Assembly: GCF_000524475.1 (NCBI RefSeq)
Contig: NZ_BAVQ01000015.1
Coordinates: forward strand, 1-42,216
Origin: Tomitella biformata AHU 1821
Lineage (GTDB): Bacteria > Actinomycetota > Actinomycetes > Mycobacteriales > Mycobacteriaceae
Direction of reading: 5' to 3'
Length of the DNA stretch: 42,216 bases
Under the pieces are notes generated by a model that searched no databases, was not told where the DNA came from, and saw only the letters and a program-made list of their open reading frames with translations. The first letter of the stretch is position 1; each line of letters begins with the position of its first letter. Below are positions 31,962 to 40,467 of the stretch, one piece after another. The position numbers were made by a program, and so were the translations under genes.

Positions 31962-34900
31962 GTGGCGTCAGTGCACGAAGTGATCGAGGCGTTCCGCAAA
32001 GCCCCCTCGAACTCCGAACGCGGCACCAAGTTCGAACATCTCATGGTCCGATACTTCCAACTCGACCCCACCCTCAACCAGCAGTACGACCAGGTCTGGC
32101 GGTGGATGGACTGGCCCGGACGTGATGGCAAACCCGACACCGGCATCGACCTCGTCGCCCGCGAACGCGACACCGGCGCCTACACCGCGATCCAGTGCAA
32201 GTTCTACGAGCCCACCTCGACACTGTCGAAGGGCGACATCGACTCGTTCTTCACCGCCTCGGGCAAGAAGCCCTTCAGCAACCGGCTCATCATCTCTACC
32301 ACCGACCGCTGGGGATCCAACGCTGAAGCCGCACTTGCCGACCAGGTGATCCCCGTGCAGCGAATCGGCCTCGCCGAAATCGCCGAGTCCCCGATCAACT
32401 GGGACATCGCCCGCCCCGACGAGGACTTCCACGTCACCCTCACCGAGGCGGTCAAGCACGAGCCACGCCCGCACCAGCAAGAGGCGATGGACGCCGTCTT
32501 CGGCGGCTTTGGCGCCGGCAATGATCGCGGCAAGCTGATCATGGCGTGCGGCACCGGCAAGACGTTCACCGCGCTCAAGATCGCCGAGCGCACCGCGGCG
32601 GAGAACGGCGGCAGCGCCCGCATCCTGTTCGCCGTCCCCTCCATCTCCCTGCTCTCCCAGACCCTGCGGGAATGGACCGCGCAAACAAAGCTCGACCTGC
32701 GGGCATTCGCCGTGTGCTCCGACCAGAAAGTCTCGCGTTCGGCGGAGGACATCAACGCCTACGACGTCGCGATCCCCGTCACCACCGACCCGGCCACCCT
32801 GACCGTCGAGATGGGCCACCGTAAACGCGCCAAGGGCCTGACGGTCGTGTTCACCACCTACCAGTCCCTGCCCGTGATCGCCGCAGCGCAGACGCAGGGT
32901 GTGGACCCGTTCGACCTGGTGATCTGCGACGAGGCGCACCGCACCACCGGTGTCACTCTGTTCGGCAATGACGAGTCGAACTTCGTGAAAGTCCACGACG
33001 GCGACTTCCTCAAATCCACCCGCCGGCTCTACATGACCGCCACACCCCGGATCTTCGACGACAACGTCCGCGCCAAGGCCGACGAGCACTCCGCCGAAAT
33101 CACCTCCATGGACGACGAGGACACCTACGGACCCGAGTTCCACCGGCTCTCCTTCGGCGAGGCCGTGGACCGAGGCCTGCTCACCGACTACAAGGTCATC
33201 GTCCTGACCGTCGACGAGTCCGTCATGGCCTCCCCGCTGCAAGGCCAGCTCGCCGGCGATTACGGGGAACTGCGCCTCGACGACGCGTCGAAGATCGTGG
33301 GCTGCTGGAACGGCCTCGCCAAACGGGCCGGCCAAACCCCCGACGGCACCGGCTTTCAGCCAGGCGAGTTGCCGATGCGCCGCGCCGTCGCATTCGCCAA
33401 AGACATCGCCGCATCAAAGCAGGTCGCCGAAGTCTTCCCCGCCGTCGTCGACGCCTACCGAGACCTCCTAGCGACCAGCGAGGACGACGGCAACCGCGTC
33501 GACGCCACCAACCTGGACCTGACCTGCGCCGTCCGGCACGTCGACGGCACCTTCAACGCACTCGAGCGCAACCGCGAGCTCGCCTGGCTCAAAGCCCCAC
33601 TGCCCGAGGGCGAATGCCGGATCCTGACCAACGCCCGCTGCCTGTCCGAGGGCGTGGACGTCCCAGCGCTGGATGCGGTGATGTTCCTCAACCCCCGCAA
33701 CTCCGTGGTCGACGTCGTGCAGTCCGTCGGCCGCGTGATGCGCAAATCCCCCGATAAGAATTACGGCTACATCATCTTGCCGGTCGCCGTCCCCGCCGGT
33801 GTCAGCCCCGCAGCGGCGTTGAACGACAACGTGAAGTTCAAGGTCGTGTGGCAGGTCCTCAACGCCCTTCGTGCGCATGATGATCGGTTCAACGCAATGG
33901 TCAACTCCATCGCCCTCAACGCCGCCAACCCTGGTGCGGGGGATGGCAAGGGCACCGATCGGCTCCTCGGCGGGCACATCGGCGCGCTCACCGGCGACGA
34001 GCGCCTCAACGGCGCTGATAGATCCACAGACGGGTCCACCGATGCGGCGACGGTCGAGACTGATGCCTCGGGCGGTCAGATGGCCACGCAGATGGCGCTG
34101 TTCTCCCTCTCGGAGTGGCAGGAGGCGATCTACGCGAAGATCGTCGACAAGGTCGGAACCCGCGCCTACTGGGAAGACTGGGCCGGCGACGTCGCCGACA
34201 TCGCCGCAGCCCTCACCACCCGCATCGACGCCATCCTCGCCGCCGCGGAACCAGAAATCACGGAGGCGTTCGAGGATTTCCTGACCGGGCTGCGCGACAA
34301 TCTCAACGACTCCATCAGCCACGCCGACGCCGTCTCCATGCTGGCGCAGCACTTGATCACCAAGCCGGTGTTCGACGCACTGTTCGCCAGCCACGACTTC
34401 GCCACCCACAACCCCGTCGCAATCGTCATGCAGGCCATGGTCGACACCCTCGGCGGCGCAGGCCTGGAAGCAGAGACCGCGCACCTGGAGGGGTTCTACG
34501 ACTCCGTCCGCATCCGCGCCGCGGAGGTCACCACCGCGGAGGGCAAGCAGCAGGTCATCGCGGATCTGTATGAGAAGTTCTTCCGCATCGGCTTCCGCAA
34601 ACAGTCCGAGGCCCTCGGTATCGTCTACACCCCGGTGGAGATCGTCGACTTCATCCTCCGCGCCGCCGACCAAGCCTCCAAGGACGCGTTCGGCCGGGGC
34701 CTGACCGATGAGGGCGTGCACGTCCTGGACCCGTTCACCGGCACCGGCACGTTCATGACGAGGTTGTTGCAGTCCGGTCTCATCGCCCCGGCAGATCTGG
34801 CGCGGAAGTACGCGAATGAGTTGCATGCCAACGAGATCATGCTGCTGGCGTATTACATCGCGGCGGTGAACATCGAGACCACCTACCACGCCCTCCCCGG

Positions 34901-36923
34901 CGTAGAGGGCGTCGAGTACAGCCCGTTCGAGGGGGTCGTTCTCGCCGACACTTTTCAGATCACCGAGGAAGGAGACGAGCTCGACCTCAAGGTGTTCCCG
35001 CAGAATAACGACCGCATCGTCCGTCAGAACAAGATCCCCATCAACATCGTCATCGGCAACCCGCCCTACTCGGTGGGGCAGACGTCGGCGAACGACCTGA
35101 ACGCGAACATCGGCTACCCGACGTTGGATGGCCGCATCGCGGACACCTACGCGAAACGCTCGACGGCGACGAATAAGAACAGCCTCTATGACTCGTACCT
35201 GCGGGCCTTCCGATGGGCGACCGACCGCATCGGCGACACCGGCGTGGTCGCATTCGTCTCCAACGGCGGTTGGATCGACGGCAACACCGCCGACGGCATC
35301 CGCCTCTCCCTCGCCGAGGAATACTCGCGGATCTACGTCTACAACCTGCGCGGCAACCAGCGCACCGCCGGCGAGCTCTCCCGCAAGGAGGGCGGCAAAG
35401 TCTTCGGCTCCGGCAGCCGCAACACCGTCGCCATCCTCATCGGAGTCAAGGACCCCGCCCACACTGGCGGCTGCGAGGTTCTCTACCGGGACATCGGCGA
35501 CTACCTGACCAGCGAAGAAAAACTGAAGATCGTCGACGACGGCGACCTGACCACCGTCGAGTGGCAGGACATCACCCCAAACAGCCACGGGGACTGGGTC
35601 AACCAACGCGACGACACGTACGGGGCATGGCCGGTGATCGGGGAGAAGAACGCGAAGCAGGCCACCACCACCGTCTTCACCACGTTCAGCCGCGGGCTTG
35701 AAACCACCCGGGACGCGTGGGTGTACAACTACTCGCGGGATGGGCTCGTGGGAAATGTGCGGCGCATGATCGGCAATTACCAGGCCCAGCACGCCCCATT
35801 CGCGGAGTACTGCCGTGCTGCTGGCGTCACCCGAGCGAACGAGGCTGCGGTCACCGCGTATCTGACAGCGAATCCGCATGTGGCAGAAGCGGACCACATC
35901 AAGTGGTCGCGGAGCCTGCGCACCCACCTCGCCCGTCGGGCGCAGGTCGAGCGCCGGGCAGAGGGGCATGTCGTCAGCCTCTACCGACCGTTCAGCAAAC
36001 AGCACGCCTACTTCGATGCGCACCTCAACCACGAGCGCGGACAAATACCGTCGATGTTCCCGACCCCGAATCATGAGAACCTCGGCTTCTATGTGGTCGG
36101 TACCGGATCAGATAAGCCGTTCTCGGTGCTGATGACGGACTCGATTCCTGACCTGTCGTTCTGGGGATCCGGCAGCGGCCAGTTCTTCCCCCGCTGGACC
36201 TACGTGCGGTCTGAACCGTCAGGTGGTGAGCTCGAGTTCGCGGCGGCAGACACGGCCGACGAGTACGGATACCGCCGCGTCGACAACATCACCGACGGCA
36301 TCCACGCGCTCTACCAGGCCGCGATCGGCGAGCAGGTCGCCAAGGACGACATCTTCTACTACGTCTACGGCCTGCTCCACGACCCCGCCTACCGCGAGAT
36401 GTACGCGGCGGACCTGAGGAAGATGCTCCCGCACATCCCCACCCCCGAAACCCGACAGCAGTTCGACAAGCCCACCGCCATCGGCCGCAAGCTCGCCGAA
36501 CTGCACATGAACTACGAGGCCGTGGAGCCGTACGACGTCGACGTGCAGATCAAGCCCGGCGTATCCGCGGGGGATCGTGAGACGTGGCGAGTGCAGAAGA
36601 TGAAGTGGGGCAAGAAGAAAGACCCTGCCACCGGCAAGAACGTCGACGACCGCACCACCATCATCTACAACCCAAAGATCACGATCTGCGGCATCCCGGA
36701 GGAGGCCGAACGCTACATGCTCGGCTCCCGATCGGCGTTGGCGTGGATCATCGACCGCTACCAGGCCAAAACCGACAAGGCATCGGGGATCGTCAACGAC
36801 CCGAACGACTGGTGCGACGAGTACGAGGACCCCACCTACATCGTCGATCTGATCAATCGGGTCACCACTGTCGCGGTCGGGACCATGGAGATCATTGATG
36901 CACTCGCAGAATGTGATCGATGA
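31962..36923 (+). CDS. Single-chain restriction-modification enzyme (Type ISP-like: nuclease, helicase, methylase)
   Basis: One 1,653-residue chain carries all activities. Residues 1-130 are an Mrr-like PD-(D/E)XK nuclease with GIDLVA (D63) and QCK (78-80). An SF2 helicase follows with MACGTGKT (about 197), ICDEAH (about 323), MTATPR and QSVGRVMR. A helical coupler leads to a gamma-class N6-adenine methylase with DPFTGTGTF (about 923) and NPPYSVGQ (1033 onward), then a C-terminal target-recognition region. This is the order in LlaGI/LlaBIII Type ISP enzymes, and the size fits. Methylation and cleavage therefore share one polypeptide and no separate specificity subunit is needed. The stop overlaps the next gene as ATGA. 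All motifs are intact. Confidence 0.88.
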   Translation: MASVHEVIEAFRKAPSNSERGTKFEHLMVRYFQLDPTLNQQYDQVWRWMDWPGRDGKPDTGIDLVARERDTGAYTAIQCKFYEPTSTLSKGDIDSFFTASGKKPFSNRLIISTTDRWGSNAEAALADQVIPVQRIGLAEIAESPINWDIARPDEDFHVTLTEAVKHEPRPHQQEAMDAVFGGFGAGNDRGKLIMACGTGKTFTALKIAERTAAENGGSARILFAVPSISLLSQTLREWTAQTKLDLRAFAVCSDQKVSRSAEDINAYDVAIPVTTDPATLTVEMGHRKRAKGLTVVFTTYQSLPVIAAAQTQGVDPFDLVICDEAHRTTGVTLFGNDESNFVKVHDGDFLKSTRRLYMTATPRIFDDNVRAKADEHSAEITSMDDEDTYGPEFHRLSFGEAVDRGLLTDYKVIVLTVDESVMASPLQGQLAGDYGELRLDDASKIVGCWNGLAKRAGQTPDGTGFQPGELPMRRAVAFAKDIAASKQVAEVFPAVVDAYRDLLATSEDDGNRVDATNLDLTCAVRHVDGTFNALERNRELAWLKAPLPEGECRILTNARCLSEGVDVPALDAVMFLNPRNSVVDVVQSVGRVMRKSPDKNYGYIILPVAVPAGVSPAAALNDNVKFKVVWQVLNALRAHDDRFNAMVNSIALNAANPGAGDGKGTDRLLGGHIGALTGDERLNGADRSTDGSTDAATVETDASGGQMATQMALFSLSEWQEAIYAKIVDKVGTRAYWEDWAGDVADIAAALTTRIDAILAAAEPEITEAFEDFLTGLRDNLNDSISHADAVSMLAQHLITKPVFDALFASHDFATHNPVAIVMQAMVDTLGGAGLEAETAHLEGFYDSVRIRAAEVTTAEGKQQVIADLYEKFFRIGFRKQSEALGIVYTPVEIVDFILRAADQASKDAFGRGLTDEGVHVLDPFTGTGTFMTRLLQSGLIAPADLARKYANELHANEIMLLAYYIAAVNIETTYHALPGVEGVEYSPFEGVVLADTFQITEEGDELDLKVFPQNNDRIVRQNKIPINIVIGNPPYSVGQTSANDLNANIGYPTLDGRIADTYAKRSTATNKNSLYDSYLRAFRWATDRIGDTGVVAFVSNGGWIDGNTADGIRLSLAEEYSRIYVYNLRGNQRTAGELSRKEGGKVFGSGSRNTVAILIGVKDPAHTGGCEVLYRDIGDYLTSEEKLKIVDDGDLTTVEWQDITPNSHGDWVNQRDDTYGAWPVIGEKNAKQATTTVFTTFSRGLETTRDAWVYNYSRDGLVGNVRRMIGNYQAQHAPFAEYCRAAGVTRANEAAVTAYLTANPHVAEADHIKWSRSLRTHLARRAQVERRAEGHVVSLYRPFSKQHAYFDAHLNHERGQIPSMFPTPNHENLGFYVVGTGSDKPFSVLMTDSIPDLSFWGSGSGQFFPRWTYVRSEPSGGELEFAAADTADEYGYRRVDNITDGIHALYQAAIGEQVAKDDIFYYVYGLLHDPAYREMYAADLRKMLPHIPTPETRQQFDKPTAIGRKLAELHMNYEAVEPYDVDVQIKPGVSAGDRETWRVQKMKWGKKKDPATGKNVDDRTTIIYNPKITICGIPEEAERYMLGSRSALAWIIDRYQAKTDKASGIVNDPNDWCDEYEDPTYIVDLINRVTTVAVGTMEIIDALAECDR

Positions 36924-37948
36924 CCTTCATCATTCCGCCGTCAGGTGATCCGCACCCCCTGTCTATTGAGGGGCTGCTCGCTACGTCTATGCCCATCGCC
37001 AACTCCGAGCCTGCTCTGCCCACGCGAGTAACGCGAAGAAACCTCGCTGCCGCAATTACAGACGCGTTGTGCGAAAACAAAGAGTACGACCTCGAGGCCG
37101 AATGCTGCCGTCTCGGGATGGCGGCAAAGGTCGAGGACGAAGACGACCCGTACACGAGTAAACGTGCATACGTCAACCGGCGAACCACCGCAATGGATCT
37201 ATCCGCCATGGTGGATCTTGCCCGAAAAATCACGGCTGACTATGACGCACCCCCGCTTTCTCACTTGCTCTCCCTCGCAGGCATACGCGGAGTGGACGGC
37301 GAGATGAAGAACCTTATTTTCGCTGCGGATGGCCCGAAGCCGGAGATCGTCCTCGACGACGCGCTCAACAATGTCATCCGGATCACCAAGAACGAGGAAT
37401 ACTGCCTCGTCTTCGACCAACCACTCAGCGAGCACGGATTGACGTGGCGGGACCTCACACGATGGTGGGCTGGCAGCGACACCCTCGACGCTAAGACTGA
37501 ACGAACGAAAGCGCTGGAACTGTACGACCGACTGATGAGTTCTATGAACGGCAACGGCGCAGAACAGTTGATGTTCAAAACGTACTGTTCCCTGTATGGC
37601 TCCCACGGATTCAATGTTCCGGCTCTGATCCCGCAGGTATACCTGCACTACGACCCGTACACGAAGGGAGCCGGCGCAACGCTTCCCCGGCAGAGAATGG
37701 ACTTCCTGCTGCTTCTCCCCGGCAACCGCCGCATAGTCCTTGAGCTGGACGGAATGCAGCATTACGCGTCAACCGACCGACAGGCTTCTCCCACCCTGTA
37801 CGCGCAAATGATGGTCGAAGACCGTAAGCTCCGCCTCGCCGGATACGAAGTCTTTCGCTTCGGCGGAGCAGAGTTCACCAACCACGATGCGGCCCCCCAG
37901 ATGCTTCTCAGCTTCTTCCGCGACCTCCTGGAACTACCAGAAAACTGA
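36920..37948 (+). CDS. Nuclease-domain partner of the restriction enzyme (PD-(D/E)XK, DUF559-like)
   Basis: The 342-residue protein starts at ATG 36920 inside the stop of the restriction gene, so it is coupled to it. The N-terminal half (TRRNLAAAITDALCENKEYD, then DLSAMVDLARKITADYDAPP) resembles the N-terminal modules of abortive-infection proteins such as AbiJ, but weakly. The C-terminal part has RMDFLLLLPGNRRIVLELDG, QHYAS, then DRKLRLAGYEVFRFGGAEF, a PD-(D/E)XK-like active site with D in RMDF and E in ELDG, as in DUF559/Vsr-like nucleases. Type ISP enzymes normally stand alone, so this is an extra component, perhaps a back-up effector. The domain call is moderately secure. Confidence 0.7.
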   Translation: MTFIIPPSGDPHPLSIEGLLATSMPIANSEPALPTRVTRRNLAAAITDALCENKEYDLEAECCRLGMAAKVEDEDDPYTSKRAYVNRRTTAMDLSAMVDLARKITADYDAPPLSHLLSLAGIRGVDGEMKNLIFAADGPKPEIVLDDALNNVIRITKNEEYCLVFDQPLSEHGLTWRDLTRWWAGSDTLDAKTERTKALELYDRLMSSMNGNGAEQLMFKTYCSLYGSHGFNVPALIPQVYLHYDPYTKGAGATLPRQRMDFLLLLPGNRRIVLELDGMQHYASTDRQASPTLYAQMMVEDRKLRLAGYEVFRFGGAEFTNHDAAPQMLLSFFRDLLELPEN

Positions 37949-37950
37949 CC

Positions 37951-38116
37951 GGTCAGCGTCTTGACCAGCTGGCGCAGATCATCGAGATTTGAGCAAGCCT
38001 GTCCATCGAGGGGGACTGCTGCACGATCACCGTGTCACCGTCGCAAACGAAATCGAGCATCTCCTCAAGCACCGGGCGGGCAGTACCCCGGCCGACCCCC
38101 TTCTCCCTGAACATCT
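37951..38116 (-). pseudogene. Decayed serine recombinase fragment
   Basis: Read on the minus strand this segment encodes TARPVLEEMLDFVCDGDTVI and a degenerate SMDRLA, clearly matching residues 36-95 of the intact recombinase at 39532-40110. The DNA is about four-fifths identical by eye, with small indels and a premature end. Neither the catalytic N-terminus nor the HTH C-terminus is present. It lies in the same orientation as the intact gene and forms a left-hand bracket around the NTPase gene. Confidence 0.8.
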
Positions 38117-38198
38117 TCTGGACCATGTCACCCAACGACGGCGTCGCCCACCCATCGACAGCCTGTGGTCGGTAACAAGCCCGCGCTAAACACCCGCG

Positions 38199-39500
38199 TC
38201 AACCGGCCAGGTCATCTACCTTGACCACGGTCGAATAGTCCTCGCCAGCGGTATCAGCTTCCTCGATCATGTCTTCCCACGGCCACCGGACCGTTGCAAA
38301 ACGCCGATACACAAGGAGTTGTTGATCAACCAGGCGGACCCGACCATCCGAATAAGTCAGTACGAGCCCTCGACCATCAGAGTCGACTTGTAGTCGTTCC
38401 AAGTTACCTAGCGCGAGCTTGAGGTTCCCAGGCTGAATCCGCGGTTCGCGAGCCTTCGAAACCCTAAGTATTTCACTGCGTGGCACACCAGCGATCAGGT
38501 CATCATCTGTCGACTCAAGGGCTACCGCAAGAATATGGGCGTAGATCCCCGTCGAGTTCTTTCGGCTTCTAATTCCGGATGATACCCTGCTTGCGAAGGT
38601 CTGATACACACTGTTCAGCTCATCTGCATAAAACATTGCAGCATTGTGCACATGATTGATGTCATGCACAGCTTGCCTTACAGACTTCTGTCGGGTTATG
38701 TTCGCGTCATCTAAAGTATCGAGAACGAGGCGTTGCAAGATTCCAGCATTACCATATGCGATCTCTACCAACTCATCACGGACCCCCGCGGAAAGCTCTA
38801 AATTAAGCGCTTGGCATCCTTTTTCAAGAATCTTCGCAAGCTCTTCACTGTTCCAGACTACTGATACCTCCCTCACTCTTCCAGTCAATTCAGAATTAAG
38901 GTTCAAAAGTAGATTATTGTCGCTCCAAACTCCAATGATAACGACATATAGCCTTAGGTCCCACATAGTTTTTAGGTCATATGCGAGCTTCGTTCGTTCT
39001 TTTGTGTCCAGGTAATGAAAATCCTCTACTATAAGGCGTTTTCCAGATTCTCTAATTAGTTGACAGATGAAATCGAGATCGTTGATGTTCTGCCGTAACG
39101 ATTCCTTAGAATCGCTCCCACTCAAAGTGCTAGTCAAACCTAGTTTGACCTTCACCTTTCCAATGAGACCGACACCGAATTCTGTCTCCCCCTCTACAGT
39201 CCCTTCCATGGATCGAGAGTTACTCTCGCTGGTGACCAGCTTCACCCCAATCTGTCCTAGAGCCTCACGGTATATATCTGCGACAGACTTTCCCCATCGG
39301 CATTGCACTGTGATCGCATCGCCAATAATTCGCTGCCGAAGCCAAGATTTTCCACTCTTAGAAGCCCCACGTATTGCAATGTGATTATCCCGCTTCAAAT
39401 ATTGTTTGATCTTCTCATCGAGGGCCCCCCGGTCGACGTATGAGTCCTTGAGGATCTCTGTAGAAACCCCGAACACTTGGGCGGTCTGCTTGCGAATCAT
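38199..39500 (-). CDS. P-loop NTPase (STAND/AAA-like), lower-GC cargo gene
   Basis: The 433-residue protein begins with VFGVSTEILKDSYVDRG, a segment common in stand-alone bacterial NTPases of the STAND/AAA group, followed by Walker A RGASKSGKSWL (about 44-54) and Walker B RLIVEDFHYLD (about 157-167). The rest is helical, with a winged-helix-like C-terminus. There is no clear effector domain. GC content is visibly lower than in the neighbouring genes, with many A/T-ending codons, so it was acquired separately. It lies between a broken and an intact serine recombinase in the same orientation. Such NTPases can act in phage defence, but this one has no proven role. Confidence 0.75.
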   Translation of the reverse strand: MIRKQTAQVFGVSTEILKDSYVDRGALDEKIKQYLKRDNHIAIRGASKSGKSWLRQRIIGDAITVQCRWGKSVADIYREALGQIGVKLVTSESNSRSMEGTVEGETEFGVGLIGKVKVKLGLTSTLSGSDSKESLRQNINDLDFICQLIRESGKRLIVEDFHYLDTKERTKLAYDLKTMWDLRLYVVIIGVWSDNNLLLNLNSELTGRVREVSVVWNSEELAKILEKGCQALNLELSAGVRDELVEIAYGNAGILQRLVLDTLDDANITRQKSVRQAVHDINHVHNAAMFYADELNSVYQTFASRVSSGIRSRKNSTGIYAHILAVALESTDDDLIAGVPRSEILRVSKAREPRIQPGNLKLALGNLERLQVDSDGRGLVLTYSDGRVRLVDQQLLVYRRFATVRWPWEDMIEEADTAGEDYSTVVKVDDLAG

Positions 39501-39531
39501 AGCGATGACGCTACCCGGCTCTTGAATTCGG

Positions 39532-40110
39532 CTATTCTGGCGACTCCGATATTGGTGCAGTGAACTGTGACCTCAGATAGTTGTACACCGTCTCCCGGCT
39601 GACCCCGTAGGCCTTCGCGAGCGCGGTCTTCGACTCGCCGGCCTTCGCCCGCGCCGCCAGCTCGACGGCCTGCTCTGCGGTGAGTGCAGGCTTGCGCCCC
39701 TTATAGACGCCGCGCTGCTTGGCCTTCGCGATCCCCTCCTTCTGCCGCTCCAGGATCAGAGATCTCTCGAACTCGGCGAACGCCCCCATCACGGACAGCA
39801 GCATCATCGCCATCGGCGAGTCCTCCCCGGTGAACGTCAACGACTCCTTGACGAACTCGACCCGCACCCCCTTGTCGGTGAGCGTCTTGACCAGCCGACG
39901 CAGATCATCGAGATTGCGCGCAAGCCGGTCCATCGAATGCGTGATCACGACATCACCGTCGCGGACGAAGCCGAGCATCTGCTCCAGCACCGGGCGAGCG
40001 GTATCTCGGCCGGATGCCTTCTCCGTGAACGTCTTCTCGACGTCGACGCCGTCGAGCTGCCGGGCGGTGTTCTGCTCCACGGTGCTGACCCTGATGTACC
40101 CGACCCGCAC
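39532..40110 (-). CDS. Serine recombinase, resolvase/invertase family
   Basis: The 192-residue recombinase starts at GTG 40110, preceded by GGAGGGGG. The catalytic serine is in GYIRVST (about residue 9), with the conserved SMDRLARN and FAEFERSLILERQKEG motifs, an E-helix, and a C-terminal HTH (KTALAKAYGVSRETVYNYLR). This is a Tn3-type TnpR-like resolvase. No transposase gene accompanies it. It may resolve plasmid multimers or mobilise the adjacent NTPase gene; inverted-repeat subsites lie upstream. The degenerate copy at 37951 shows that a related gene existed on the other side of the NTPase. Confidence 0.9.
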   Translation of the reverse strand: MRVGYIRVSTVEQNTARQLDGVDVEKTFTEKASGRDTARPVLEQMLGFVRDGDVVITHSMDRLARNLDDLRRLVKTLTDKGVRVEFVKESLTFTGEDSPMAMMLLSVMGAFAEFERSLILERQKEGIAKAKQRGVYKGRKPALTAEQAVELAARAKAGESKTALAKAYGVSRETVYNYLRSQFTAPISESPE

Positions 40111-40135
40111 GCCAAACCCCCTCCACCCGACCAAA

Positions 40136-40231
40136 CTGTCAGGTTGAAGGCTAAGAGCCCACCGAGCAAGTGTCAATAAATTCCATTTTTGGCCTCAACT
40201 TGACGGATATTTCCCCTGCTCGAATCCGTCA
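40136..40231. promoter_or_regulatory. Candidate res site of the serine recombinase
   Basis: Three possible subsites lie upstream of the recombinase: a 31-bp element with TGACGGAT and ATCCGTCA ends (40201-40231), a GTCAA...TTGAC element (about 40172-40204) and TGTCAGG...GTGTCA (40136-40175). The first is the most convincing. Spacing is tight and partly overlapping, so subsite assignment is tentative. Confidence 0.45.
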
Positions 40232-40277
40232 GTCTGAGGTGCACCCCAGATGATCGATAGTCGCCACGCCTGCCACC

Positions 40278-40358
40278 CTGCAGATCGTCGACGGGCTGCC
40301 AATGACCACGCCGGTGCGCACCATCGCCAACCTCGCCACCGACGACACCGACTCCGAG
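40278..40358 (+). pseudogene. abiEi fragment
   Basis: About 27 codons (LQIVDGLPMTTPVRTIANLA and onward TDDTDSE) match the AbiEi core VIDGLPVTTPVRTIADLAAAGTDS of the gene at 12063. No flanking AbiEi sequence is recognised on either side. It is a remnant left by recombination, showing that a third AbiEi copy once existed on this or an ancestral element. Confidence 0.8.
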
Positions 40359-40467
40359 CGCCCCACTCCTTCCGCCCCGTCCTCCCACACGGCCCGTGCA
40401 CCGGCGCCGCCACCGGCTAAATCGCGAGCTCCCGATAGCTGTCGGACACCCGTGCAATAGTGAGCAC

